From Aeromicrobium sp. CnD17-E (GTDB taxonomy: Bacteria > Actinomycetota > Actinomycetes > Propionibacteriales > Nocardioidaceae), in assembly GCF_024124745.1 (NCBI RefSeq), contig NZ_JAMXRU010000003.1, positions 1 through 64,000 on the forward strand: 64,000 nt of DNA. Direction: 5' to 3'. Of the stretch, positions 27,542 through 36,009 are shown piece by piece (position 1 is the first letter of the stretch; each line of letters opens with the position of its first letter). The position numbers and the translations under genes were made by a program. The notes below the pieces were generated by a model that saw only the letters and a list, made by a program, of their open reading frames with translations, was not told the origin of the DNA and made no database searches.

Positions 27542-28539
27542 GGCCGACGCGAAACACCCGACACGGCCACCGTGCCGTGCGTGTCGGAGCCGACGGCGAC
27601 CTTGACCCCCGCGAGCGCCAGGACGGCACCGTCGCGCACCGTCACCCAGGTGTCGCCGATGCGCTCGCCGTCGACCGACGTGCCGTTGGTGCTGCCGGCG
27701 TCACGCACCTGCCACGAGCCGGCGAGCAGCCGCAGCTCGGCGTGACGGTAGGAGATCTCCGGCTCCTCCAGCGGCAGCGGGCTCTCGGGCAGCCGTCCAA
27801 GGACGGTGACGCCGTCGCGCGGCACGCGGACGCTGTGGGCACCGCGGTGCAGGAACAGGTCGCGTGCGCCGGCGACGGTCGGGGCGGCGTCGGCCGGCAC
27901 GAGGACGGGGAAGGCCATGGTCTCCTGCGCGGCCGGCACGTCGGTCCGCACGGGCAGCGGCGTCGGCGCAGCCGGCGCGGTCGACGCGGTGGGCGTGAGG
28001 TCGGCGACGACGTCCCAGTCGGGGACGACGGGCTGCCGCCCGGGTCGAGCGGACGACTCGAGCGGACGTCGCACGGAGGCGCCCGTGCGACTTCCGCGGG
28101 CCGGGGGCACCCAGCCGGGGCGCAGTGCCGGGTCGACCTCGACCTCCACGCGCACCTCCTCCGGCGTGCTCCAGCCCTCACGCTCGGCGTGGGTCAGGTA
28201 GAGCCTCGCCGCGTCCTCACCCAGCCGGTCGACGTCGCCGTCGGGGTCGAGGCGCTCGAGGTCCTCGGGCGAGACCCGCACGACGAGCTCGCTGAACGCG
28301 ACGCGGTCCCCGCTCGGCATGACCACGTGCTGGCCGGTGAGCGCCTTGACGAAGCGGCGGCGGAGCACCGCGGCCGAGCCGGTCGGGTAGGCGACGAGGC
28401 GCGCCGCGGCCTCGGTGGCGGCTGCCTTCTTCGAGCCGGTGCCGAAGATGCTCTGGGCGACGCGGAGTCCCACGAGGACCACACCGACGAAGGCGACGAG
28501 GATCAACAGGTTCGTGGCGAGGGAGGTGAGCGTGGTCAT
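27538..28539 (-). CDS. DUF3662-like/FHA-domain protein (FhaA-like)
   Basis: This 333-residue protein begins with one membrane helix (LATNLLILVAFVGVVLVGLRV). A region reminiscent of the FhaA N-terminal domain follows (VLRRRFVKALTGQHVVMPSGDRVAFSELVVRVSPEDLERL). A low-complexity linker leads to a C-terminal FHA domain: VTVLGRLPESPLPLEEPEISYRHAELRLL and the phosphothreonine-binding core DAGSTNGTSVDGERI. FHA domains bind phosphothreonine, so it is a likely partner or substrate of the kinase encoded directly downstream; the genes overlap by GTGA. The ATG at 28539 was chosen because upstream codons lack conserved sequence. Confidence 0.85.
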   Translation of the reverse strand: MTTLTSLATNLLILVAFVGVVLVGLRVAQSIFGTGSKKAAATEAAARLVAYPTGSAAVLRRRFVKALTGQHVVMPSGDRVAFSELVVRVSPEDLERLDPDGDVDRLGEDAARLYLTHAEREGWSTPEEVRVEVEVDPALRPGWVPPARGSRTGASVRRPLESSARPGRQPVVPDWDVVADLTPTASTAPAAPTPLPVRTDVPAAQETMAFPVLVPADAAPTVAGARDLFLHRGAHSVRVPRDGVTVLGRLPESPLPLEEPEISYRHAELRLLAGSWQVRDAGSTNGTSVDGERIGDTWVTVRDGAVLALAGVKVAVGSDTHGTVAVSGVSRRP

Positions 28540-28573
28540 GCTGCCATCGTCGGACGGCAGGCCAGGAACAGGC

Positions 28574-28605
28574 GAGCCGCGGTGGAACATGTTCCACCGC
28601 GGCTC
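28574..28605. terminator. Perfect 32-bp palindrome after ohr
   Basis: GAGCCGCGGTGGAACA at 28574-28589 is followed at once by its exact reverse complement at 28590-28605. It is 47 bases past the ohr stop and 35 bases before the FHA gene start. As RNA it makes a 14-bp hairpin with a CATG loop, so a terminator for ohr is likely. A dyad this perfect could also be an operator for the FHA-kinase operon. Confidence 0.65.
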
Positions 28606-28652
28606 CTCCCAGGGCACGACACGCCCCGGCCAGGACGTGACGTGCGGGTCTC

Positions 28653-29078
28653 TCAGTCGTCGACGACGACGATCTGCACGTCGATGTTGCCGCGCGTGGC
28701 GTTCGAGTACGGGCACACCTCGTGCGCCTTGTCGGCCAGCGCCTGCGCCTCGTCGTGCGGCAGGGTCGGGACGGTGACCTCGAGCGTGACGGCGAGGTCG
28801 AAGCCGCCCTGGCCGTTGGAGCCGATGTCGACCTTCGCGCCGACGCTCGAGTCGCTCACGTCGGCCTTGGCCTGACGGGCGACGAGCTGGAAGGCGCCGT
28901 GGAAGCAGGCGGCGTAGCCCGACGCGAAGAGCTGCTCGGGGTTCGTGCCCTCGCCGTTGCCGCCCATGCTGGTCGGCAGGGCCGTGTGCAGGTCGAGGCG
29001 GCCGTCGCTCGTGACGACGTGCCCGCCGTCGCGGCCGCCACCCGTCGCGAGTGCCTCGGCGGTGTAGATCGCGTCCAT
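28653..29078 (-). CDS. ohr: Organic hydroperoxide resistance protein (Ohr/OsmC family)
   Basis: This 141-residue Ohr peroxidase carries both reactive cysteines: C58 in FASGYAACFHGAF and C122 in HEVCPYSNATRGNIDV. It starts MDAIYTAEALATGGGRDG, as usual for the family. It reduces organic hydroperoxides with lipoyl or dithiol donors in the cytoplasm. AGGAGGAACC precedes the ATG. The upstream promoter carries a long inverted repeat, listed separately, resembling an OhrR operator, although no ohrR gene lies beside it. A perfect palindrome follows the gene. Confidence 0.93.
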   Translation of the reverse strand: MDAIYTAEALATGGGRDGGHVVTSDGRLDLHTALPTSMGGNGEGTNPEQLFASGYAACFHGAFQLVARQAKADVSDSSVGAKVDIGSNGQGGFDLAVTLEVTVPTLPHDEAQALADKAHEVCPYSNATRGNIDVQIVVVDD

Positions 29079-29135
29079 GGTTCCTCCTGGAAGTCGGGAA
29101 TCGGGGCGGCTCGTGCCGCGCCCAACGGCACTATC

Positions 29136-29162
29136 ATTGCACACGATTACATCGCGTGCAAT
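29136..29162. promoter_or_regulatory. Putative OhrR operator over the ohr promoter
   Basis: ATTGCACACGAT (29136-29147) and ATCGCGTGCAAT (29151-29162) form 12-bp arms with one mismatch around a 3-base spacer. It begins 58 bases upstream of the ohr start. OhrR proteins of the MarR family bind AT-flanked dyads of this size at ohr promoters, so redox-controlled repression is likely. Confidence 0.6.
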
Positions 29163-29233
29163 GCAATGGCCGCACAGGGCCGACCGTTCGGTGCTGGCAT
29201 GATCGTCGTCGTCGAGACAGGAGGGAAGGAAGC

Positions 29234-29968
29234 GTGCTGCGCATCGCCTGGTCGGTCGGGCCCGAGTCGTCGGGTCGCACCATCGTGGACCCCGGCGGAA
29301 AGCTGGTGCTCGCCCGACGGATGACGCTGCCCGAGCAGAGGTCCGTGGCCGTCGAGGAGATCGCCGGCTCGACGTACGTGTTCGTCCGTCTCCCCTACCT
29401 CAGCGACCCCGCGGTGGTCGTGCAGGCCGGGGCCGGGCATCCCGTGCTCCACCGCGGGCAGCGGGCGAACGGCGTGGTCGTGGAGGTGGTGACGCCGGAG
29501 GGCGACGCCTCGACACCCGTCCCGGGGCAGCGGATGTCGCTCACGGCACCGGGCACGCGCGTGAGCCTGCGCTTCCCGGACCTCAGCATCGACCTGGTGG
29601 TCGACTTCGACCCGCCGACACTGGCGCCGGCGGGAACCGGCACCGTCCAGCTCGACGTCGACGCGCTGCAGCACGACGACGCCTGGCTCGTGGCGGCGAT
29701 CGCGGTCGCCCTGTCGCCGGAGCACGGCGTCGTCGGGCACGCCCAGCTCAAGGAGGCGTTCGCGCGCTGGCGCGAGGAGCCCGAGCGCAGCGACGGCGCG
29801 TTCGACCGCAACGTCCTGCGACCGGCTCTCGAGTCACGTGGCGTGGAGCTGCCGGGCCCTCGACTCAACAAGATCCTCTACCTCGTGGAGCGCTGTCGCC
29901 GCACCCACGAGTTCCCGCCCCGGGTGCTCGACCAGGTGCGCGCGCGGCTCGGTCGCCCGCCGGCCTGA
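29234..29968 (+). CDS. Hypothetical protein with beta-rich N-terminus and helical C-terminus
   Basis: I do not recognise this 244-residue protein. The N-terminal half reads like a beta-sandwich (LRIAWSVGPESSGRTIVDPGGKLVLARRM, VFVRLPYLSDPAVVVQA, and VSLRFPDLSIDLVVDFDP). The C-terminal half is helical and predicted to be soluble (DDAWLVAAIAVALSPEHGVVGHAQLKEAFARWREE, LNKILYLVERCRRTHEFPP). There is no signal peptide or membrane segment. The GTG at 29234 has GGAGGGAAGG upstream. It is divergent from ohr, sharing its promoter region, and lies near the FHA/kinase pair, but a signalling role is only a guess. Confidence 0.7.
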   Translation: MLRIAWSVGPESSGRTIVDPGGKLVLARRMTLPEQRSVAVEEIAGSTYVFVRLPYLSDPAVVVQAGAGHPVLHRGQRANGVVVEVVTPEGDASTPVPGQRMSLTAPGTRVSLRFPDLSIDLVVDFDPPTLAPAGTGTVQLDVDALQHDDAWLVAAIAVALSPEHGVVGHAQLKEAFARWREEPERSDGAFDRNVLRPALESRGVELPGPRLNKILYLVERCRRTHEFPPRVLDQVRARLGRPPA

Positions 29969-29986
29969 CTCGGCGACGCCACGTGC

Positions 29987-30024
29987 GAAGGCCCCGCGCG
30001 GACCTCGGTCCGTGCGGGGCCTTC
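29987..30024. terminator. Bidirectional intrinsic terminator
   Basis: GAAGGCCCCGC (29987-29997) pairs with GCGGGGCCTTC (30014-30024). The inner GGACC/GGTCC lengthens the stem and TTCTTCG follows. It lies between the convergent stops at 29968 and 30036. Confidence 0.85.
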
Positions 30025-30035
30025 TTCGCTGACGA

Positions 30036-30770
30036 TCAGCGCTGGTCGTCAGGACCCGAGGTGTGGACGATCTCGTCCTCCACCTCGGGGATGTGCGCGT
30101 CGGGGTCCTCGAGCGCGGCGGGCGTGCCGGTCTCGTCGGCCGCGCCCTGGGCCTTCTGCGCCACGCGCTCGACGGCCTCGGCCGACTCGTCGCGCACGTG
30201 CTTGGCTCCCTGCTGCGCCGACCCGACGGCGTCGGCGATCGCGTCCTCGTCGCTGGAGCGCGGCGCGGCCTCGGCCACCTTCTCGCGCACCTCTCCGGCT
30301 CTGTCGGCCGCCTCGTCCTCGACGTCCTTCGCGGCGTCCTTGGCCGTGTCGACGGCCTCGGACAGCCCGCCCTCGTCAGCGGCGTCCTTCACGTCCTCGG
30401 CCTTGGAGACGGCCTCGTCCTTGAGGTCCTTGGCGGTGTCCTTGACGCTCTCGACCGTGTCGGACAGGTCTCCGTCCGTGGCGTCCTCGACGGTCTCCTT
30501 GACTGCGGCGGCCGCGCCGGTGGCCTGGGCGCGGACAGTGCCGACGGTCTCCTTCAACGAGTCGACGACCTCGTGCCGCTTGTCCTCGTCGCGGACGGCC
30601 TGGACGGCGTCCTCCGCGAGCTCCTCGGCCTTGTGCACCGCGTCCTGCACGCGCGGATCGGACTGGAAGCGCTCCGCCGCGTCACGCAGCTGCTCGTACC
30701 GCTCGCGGCCGGCTCGGGCGCCGAGCACGTAGCCGATGCCGAACGCCAGCGCGTAGACGATCTTCTTCAT
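30036..30770 (-). CDS. YtxH-like, LEA-type repeat protein
   Basis: This 244-residue protein has a short N-terminal membrane helix with YtxH character (MKKIVYALAFGIGYVLGARAGRERYEQLRDAAERF). A very long, highly charged amphipathic region follows, with irregular 11-residue-type repeats rich in Lys, Asp, Glu and Ala (VKETVEDA, VKDTAKDLKDEAVSKAEDVKDAADE, KDAAKDVEDEAADRAGEVREKV). This is the composition of group 3 LEA proteins linked to desiccation or osmotic stress. The acidic tail is EDPDAHIPEVEDEIVHTSGPD. It is probably a membrane-tethered stress protein. GGAGGAACCCC precedes the ATG. Confidence 0.75.
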   Translation of the reverse strand: MKKIVYALAFGIGYVLGARAGRERYEQLRDAAERFQSDPRVQDAVHKAEELAEDAVQAVRDEDKRHEVVDSLKETVGTVRAQATGAAAAVKETVEDATDGDLSDTVESVKDTAKDLKDEAVSKAEDVKDAADEGGLSEAVDTAKDAAKDVEDEAADRAGEVREKVAEAAPRSSDEDAIADAVGSAQQGAKHVRDESAEAVERVAQKAQGAADETGTPAALEDPDAHIPEVEDEIVHTSGPDDQR

Positions 30771-30865
30771 GGGGTTCCTCCCGACTCGTGGTCCGTGACG
30801 ACCAGCCTGTCAGGGCTCGCACCGGCCTGCATCCCAGGAAGGGGGTGTGGCGTGTCGAGGCAGCT

Positions 30866-32683
30866 TCACACAGCGACGATCGCGGCAAGGCGTCGGGCGA
30901 CACCGCTGGCGCGAGCGGTGCGGCGTTCGACGGCGCGTCGGAGGACCTCGGGGGTGGCGACGATCGTCAGGCTGGTGCGTGCGCGGGTGATCGCGGTGTA
31001 CAGCAGCTCGCGAGTGAGGACGAGCGAGTCCTCCTCGGGCAGCAGGAGGGTGACGTGGTCGAACTCGCTGCCCTGGCTGCGGTGGACGGTGCTGGCGTAG
31101 GCACTCTGCACCGACGAGAGCCGCGTCGAGGAGACCGTCGTCGTGGAGTCCAGGTGCACGACGAGCCGGTGGCCGTCGTCGAGGGTGACGCCGACGTCGC
31201 CGTTGTTGACCCGGAGCGAGGCGTCGTTGCGGGTGACGAGGACGGGGCGGCCGACGAACCAGGGACGGGCCGGGTCCGGGAAGGTGCGCACCTCCCGCTC
31301 CAGACGCTCGTTCCAGTGGCTCACGCCGTACGCGCCGTCTCGGTGCGCGCACAGCAGCCGGTGCTCGCCCAACGCCGCCAGCGCCGTGGGCACGTCGCCC
31401 TCGGCAGCGGCGCGAGCCACGGCACGGGCCTGCTGCGCTGGGCGTCCGGACACGACGTCCTCGACCTCGTCGGGGTGACGCAGTGACACCCCGTCGACCC
31501 CCTCGGCCAAGAGGTCGAGCACGCGGTCCGCGTCGCCCTCGACGACCGCCGAGGCGAGCGCCCCGATCCCACCGTCGAAACGGTGCGACTGCTGCAGGTG
31601 CGTGACGACGGGGCTGGCGTCGCCGCCGAGACCTTCCACCACGTCGCGCAGCACCGCGCCGGCCTCGACGGAGGCGAGCTGCTCGGCGTCACCGACGAGC
31701 ACCAGGCGACACCCGGACGGCACGGCCTGCACCAGCCGCTCCATGAGGAGCAGCGAGACCATCGACGTCTCGTCGACGACCACCACGTCGTACGGCAGCT
31801 TCTGCCCGGCGTGGTGACGGAAGGCCGTCCGGTGGTCGGGCCGCGAGCTGAGCAGCCGGTGCACCGTGCCGGCGGGCAGCGTGCGCAGCCAGTCGCGCTC
31901 CGCCGGCGTGAACACCGGGTCGGTCGACGCGGCGGCGACGGCCTCCCGCATCCGGGCCGCGGCCTTGCCGGTCGGGGCAGCCAGCCCCACGGCCAGAGGC
32001 CGGTCGTGCCCGGTCGCGGCGTGCTGGCTCGCGAGCGCTGCGAGGAGTCGCGCGATGGTGGTGGTCTTGCCCGACCCCGGGCCGCCGGTGAGCACCGTGG
32101 TCCACGAGTGCGCAGCACGGGCCGCGGCCGCACGCTGCTCGGCGAACCCGGGGTCGCCGAACAGACGTCGGAGGTCGGCGTCGAGGGCGGCCCTGTCGAC
32201 GGGCGGGGGTCGCAGGGCCAGCCGCTCCCCCAGGCGTCGGCACAGCGACACCTCGAGCGCGTGGTAGCGCACCAGGTGCAGCAACGGACGCTCGACGACG
32301 AGGACCCGGTCGCGGCCGGACGCCAGCGGACTGGCCTCGACGCGGCGCCACCAGTCATCGAGGTCGTCGACGAACGACGGCCACTCGACGTCGGGCGCCT
32401 CCAGACGTAGGTCGTCGAGCACGCTGCCGAGGTCGACGCACGACGACCCGAGCCGGACCCCGCGAACGGCCACGGCCAGGGCCAGCAGCACCGCCTCGTC
32501 GTCCTCGTCCGCCAGTCGGGCGACGGTGCGGGTGACGTGCACGTCGGCGGCTGCCAGGACACCGGTGTGGTTGAGCACGGCCAGGATCGGGTCGCTCTCG
32601 ACATCGAGGCCCTGGACGACCTGACGGTCGAACGGGTCGCCCGGCGACACGTCGACCGCGGGGGACGTCGTCGTCTCGCTCAT
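30866..32683 (-). CDS. recD: Exodeoxyribonuclease V subunit alpha (RecD)
   Basis: This 605-residue protein is a RecD superfamily 1B helicase. Walker A is LTGGPGSGKTTTIARLLAAL (about residue 200), and motif II is VVVDETSMVSLLLMERL. Later motifs are LVLVGDAEQLASVEAGAVL, VVTHLQQSHRF, then ASTVHRSQGSEFDHVTLLLP and LLYTAITRARTSLTIV near the end. The N-terminal region holds the RecD domain that contacts RecC. The ATG at 32683 overlaps the recB stop by ATGA; the open frame continues opposite recB. RecD is the fast 5'-3' motor of the RecBCD complex, which processes double-strand breaks and degrades foreign linear DNA. Confidence 0.93.
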   Translation of the reverse strand: MSETTTSPAVDVSPGDPFDRQVVQGLDVESDPILAVLNHTGVLAAADVHVTRTVARLADEDDEAVLLALAVAVRGVRLGSSCVDLGSVLDDLRLEAPDVEWPSFVDDLDDWWRRVEASPLASGRDRVLVVERPLLHLVRYHALEVSLCRRLGERLALRPPPVDRAALDADLRRLFGDPGFAEQRAAAARAAHSWTTVLTGGPGSGKTTTIARLLAALASQHAATGHDRPLAVGLAAPTGKAAARMREAVAAASTDPVFTPAERDWLRTLPAGTVHRLLSSRPDHRTAFRHHAGQKLPYDVVVVDETSMVSLLLMERLVQAVPSGCRLVLVGDAEQLASVEAGAVLRDVVEGLGGDASPVVTHLQQSHRFDGGIGALASAVVEGDADRVLDLLAEGVDGVSLRHPDEVEDVVSGRPAQQARAVARAAAEGDVPTALAALGEHRLLCAHRDGAYGVSHWNERLEREVRTFPDPARPWFVGRPVLVTRNDASLRVNNGDVGVTLDDGHRLVVHLDSTTTVSSTRLSSVQSAYASTVHRSQGSEFDHVTLLLPEEDSLVLTRELLYTAITRARTSLTIVATPEVLRRAVERRTARASGVARRLAAIVAV

Positions 32684-35600
32684 CGCGGACCTCCGTCGGT
32701 CGGGCTGCCGTCGAGCAGCGCGCTGAGGTCGAGCACCAGCGCCGACGGGGGCTGCCACGCGAACACACCGAACGGGCAGCCGTCGGCACCGCGTGGTCCG
32801 TCGGGGCCGGTCATGCCCCGCACGAACAGGTAGAGCACCCCGGCCAGGTGCACGTCGGGGTCGTACCCACGCAGCCGCCACCGCAGGAACCGGTGCTGCG
32901 CCACGGCGTACAGCAGGGCCTGCAGCGGGTAGGTCGTGTGCAGCATGGCGTCGGCCAGGCGCTCGGGTGCGTACGCCTCCAGGCCGCCGCCGGCCTCGAC
33001 GAGCGCACCGCTCTCGAGGCGGTTGGTCTTGTGGTCGACGACGAGCGTCCGGTCGCCGTCGAGCCTCAGGAGCAGGTCGATCGAGCCGGTGAGGTAGCCC
33101 CGCAGGGTGCGCCCGCGCAGGCTGGCGTCGCGCAGCTCCGCTGCGAAGGGTCGCAGCGCGTCGCCCGACGGCAGGTGCGCCTCCATGAGGTCGGCGACGT
33201 CGGCGAGCGTCCCCGTGCGACCGGCGGCCCGGACCGTGTCGCCGCCAGCCAGCGGCAGCTCGAAGTCCATCTCGCGGAACGGGCGCCGGCCGAGCGCCTC
33301 GGCCAGCGTGAGGTGGTCGGCGAGCGGCCCGAGCGGCGTGCTGAGGGCCCCGACGAGCGCCGGTGCGAGCACGTCGACGTCGACGGCGAGCGGACGCGAC
33401 GCCAGCTCCTCCTCCACTCGTCGGCGGACCTCCCCGTCGAGGTCGTCGGCGTCGATGTCGACGTGCTCGAGCACACCGTGCACGAGCGTGCCGAGCGCCG
33501 CCCCGCCGGCGAGCTCGGCCCACGGCGACGGACCGAGGACCGGGCCGGCGTCGACATCGGCGACCACCTCGACCTCGTCGTCCGCGGCGGTCGGCTCCGG
33601 TTCGCTCGAGACGCTGGGTCCTTCGTCGCGCCGCACGAGCGAGGTGTACGAGGTGCGGGTCCAGACGGTGTCGACGTCGCGACGCAGGTGACGGACCTCG
33701 AGTCGTTCCGCCTCCCCGGGCGCGGGGGTCAGCTCGTCGTCGCCCGTGACCATCTGCTCGACGACGGGACCGCCACGCTCCTGCCAGGCACGCAGACGCG
33801 CCACGGCGTCGTGGTCCGACGGCACGGCCTGCACGTCCGGCACCTCGGGCTGCGACAGGTCGGGCCGGAACAACAGGCGGTGCAGGGCACCGTGCCGCGC
33901 GTTGAAGGTGGGCGACCAGTGCACGACCAGCCGCGACTGGGCGCGGGTGAGCGCGACGTACAGCAGCCGCAACGACTCCCCCGCGCGCTCGACGTCGGAG
34001 CGACGGGCGTGCGCGGACCACGAAGGTCCTGCCCCGCCGACGTCGAGACAGCGCCGGCCGTCGTCGTCGTGGAGTCGGACGATGCTGGGCTCCGGGACCC
34101 ATCGGTCGAACAGGAACGGGACGTAGACGACGGGGTACTGCAGACCCTTGCTGACGAACGTGGTGACGATCTGCACGGCGTCGGCGTCGGTGTCGAGACG
34201 GTGGGTGCGGTCGGCTGCCGGAGAGGTCTCGCTGCGCCGGTCGAGCAGCCAGCGTCGCAGCCCGGACAGGCCGAGTCCGTGCTCGCGGGCGGCGATCGCG
34301 AGCACCTGGCCGACGTGCTCGAGGTCCGTGAGTCGACGACGACCGCCCTGGTGGCGCAGCAGCCGCTCGACCACGGAGGCGTCGGCGGTGAGGGCCTCGA
34401 CCATCCCGGCGGTACCGCGCTCGCGCTGCAGGTCGGTGAGGTCGCGCAGCCGTGAGGAGACGCGGTCGGTGAGGGCGTCGCCGTCGTCGGCGGCCAGGTC
34501 GGCGGCCGTGCAGCCGAGGAACGGTCCGAGCGCAGCAGCGCGGGTGTAGCCGCTGCGGTGCGGCGACTCCATGGCGGTCAGCAGCGTGACCCAGTCCTGG
34601 CCCGCCTGGCTCTGCAGCACGTCCGAGCCACCGGTGCGCACGGCGGGCACCCCGCGGCGCTCCAGCTCGGCGTGCAGCAGCTCGGCGTCACCGTGCCGCT
34701 CGACGAGCACCGCGATGTCGCCGGCCGTCAGCGGCACCGGTCCGGCGCCGTGGTCGTACGTGGCACCGCTGCCCAGGAGCGCGACGACGTCGGCTGCGAC
34801 GTCGCGGGCGACCCGCGGCCTGACGTCGCCGATGCGCAGGGCGTCGCCGTCGGACCCGGCGTCGCTGCGCAGGTGGGCCCGGAGCCGGAACGGGGCGTCG
34901 CCGCGCGGGTCGTGCAGCCGTGACCCGTCGAGCGCGGCGCTCGCCGGACGGACGACGATCGCAGGGTCGCCGAGCGCGGCACCCCGCAGCACGGCGTCGA
35001 CGGCGCTCACCAGGGGTGCGTCGCTGCGATGGTTGACGGTGAGGGTGCGTCGCGTGTCGGCCTGCGCGGCGGCGCGCAGGTAGGTGTCGACGTCGCCGCC
35101 GCGGAAGCCGTAGATGGCCTGCTTCGGGTCGCCGACCAGCACCATGGTCGCGTGGCCGACGAAGGCGCGCTCCAGGATCCGCCACTGCACGGGGTCGGTG
35201 TCCTGGAACTCGTCGACGAGCACGACTCGCCAGCGGTCGCGCATGACCGTGCGGGCGGGCGAGTCGTCTGGCTCGAGCGCCTCGGCGAGACGCTGCAGCA
35301 GGTCGTCGTAGGAGAGGGTGCGGGCCGCCAAGCGGCGTCGCGCCGACTCGTCGCGGACGGCCGACGCGAATCGTCGACGCAGGTCGGGCGCCGATCCAGG
35401 CTCCGCGTCGGTGGGCAGCAGGTGCGCCGACGGGTCCTCGACCGCTCGCCGACCGAGCACGGCCGCCTCCTCGTGGCCGAACGGAGGGGTCTGACCTCGA
35501 CCGACCGCTCGCAGGTAGAGGTCGGAGACCACCTGGTCGACGATGTCGGTGTCGTCCTCCACCAGGACCGACCCGGGCTCGACGTCGCCGGTGGTGCCGA

Positions 35601-36009
35601 GGCTGCGCAGCACCGCTTGGCAGAAGCCGTGGGTCGTGGTGATGGTGGCCTCGTCGAACCGCGCGACGGCGGCACGCAGGCGCTGACGGCGAGCCGTGCG
35701 CTCGGTGTCGTCGACGTCGAGCAGGAGCCGCTGCAGGGGGTCGCGCTCGTCGCCGTGGCCGGCAGCGAGGACGGCGTCAGCCTGTACCAGCCGCTCGCGC
35801 ACACGATCCTTCAGCTCGGCGCTGGCTGCCCGCCCGAAGGTGACGACGAGCAGCTCGTCGAGCGTGGCGACGCCCTCGGCCACGAGTCGGGTGACGAGTG
35901 CCGCGATCGCCCACGTCTTGCCGGTGCCGGCGCTGGCCTCGAGGAGCGTGGTGCCGGTGGGCAGCGGGTCGGCGATGTCGAACTCGGCGACCGGTCCGTC
36001 GGCGCTCAT
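32680..36009 (-). CDS. recB: Exodeoxyribonuclease V subunit beta (RecB)
   Basis: This 1109-residue protein is the RecB helicase-nuclease. Walker A lies at the N-terminus (LLEASAGTGKTWAIAALVTRLV). Motif II region VVLVDEFQDTDPVQWRILE and motif III VLVGDPKQAIYGFRGGDVDTYL are intact, as are VTTFVSKGLQYPVVYVPFLFD and LRLLYVALTRAQSRLVVHW. The C-terminal nuclease domain contains YLTGSIDLLLRLDGDRTLVVDHKTNRL, with the catalytic Asp and DHK (about residue 990). RecB is the 3'-5' motor and carries the single nuclease centre. Its start overlaps the recC stop by ATGA, and its stop overlaps recD. Confidence 0.94.
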   Translation of the reverse strand: MSADGPVAEFDIADPLPTGTTLLEASAGTGKTWAIAALVTRLVAEGVATLDELLVVTFGRAASAELKDRVRERLVQADAVLAAGHGDERDPLQRLLLDVDDTERTARRQRLRAAVARFDEATITTTHGFCQAVLRSLGTTGDVEPGSVLVEDDTDIVDQVVSDLYLRAVGRGQTPPFGHEEAAVLGRRAVEDPSAHLLPTDAEPGSAPDLRRRFASAVRDESARRRLAARTLSYDDLLQRLAEALEPDDSPARTVMRDRWRVVLVDEFQDTDPVQWRILERAFVGHATMVLVGDPKQAIYGFRGGDVDTYLRAAAQADTRRTLTVNHRSDAPLVSAVDAVLRGAALGDPAIVVRPASAALDGSRLHDPRGDAPFRLRAHLRSDAGSDGDALRIGDVRPRVARDVAADVVALLGSGATYDHGAGPVPLTAGDIAVLVERHGDAELLHAELERRGVPAVRTGGSDVLQSQAGQDWVTLLTAMESPHRSGYTRAAALGPFLGCTAADLAADDGDALTDRVSSRLRDLTDLQRERGTAGMVEALTADASVVERLLRHQGGRRRLTDLEHVGQVLAIAAREHGLGLSGLRRWLLDRRSETSPAADRTHRLDTDADAVQIVTTFVSKGLQYPVVYVPFLFDRWVPEPSIVRLHDDDGRRCLDVGGAGPSWSAHARRSDVERAGESLRLLYVALTRAQSRLVVHWSPTFNARHGALHRLLFRPDLSQPEVPDVQAVPSDHDAVARLRAWQERGGPVVEQMVTGDDELTPAPGEAERLEVRHLRRDVDTVWTRTSYTSLVRRDEGPSVSSEPEPTAADDEVEVVADVDAGPVLGPSPWAELAGGAALGTLVHGVLEHVDIDADDLDGEVRRRVEEELASRPLAVDVDVLAPALVGALSTPLGPLADHLTLAEALGRRPFREMDFELPLAGGDTVRAAGRTGTLADVADLMEAHLPSGDALRPFAAELRDASLRGRTLRGYLTGSIDLLLRLDGDRTLVVDHKTNRLESGALVEAGGGLEAYAPERLADAMLHTTYPLQALLYAVAQHRFLRWRLRGYDPDVHLAGVLYLFVRGMTGPDGPRGADGCPFGVFAWQPPSALVLDLSALLDGSPTDGGPR

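Noticed and set aside
28584..28595. GGAACATGTTCC as a LexA/SOS box
   Set aside because: The actinobacterial SOS box needs GAAC-N4-GTTC; here only two bases separate the halves and the dyad is part of a longer palindrome.
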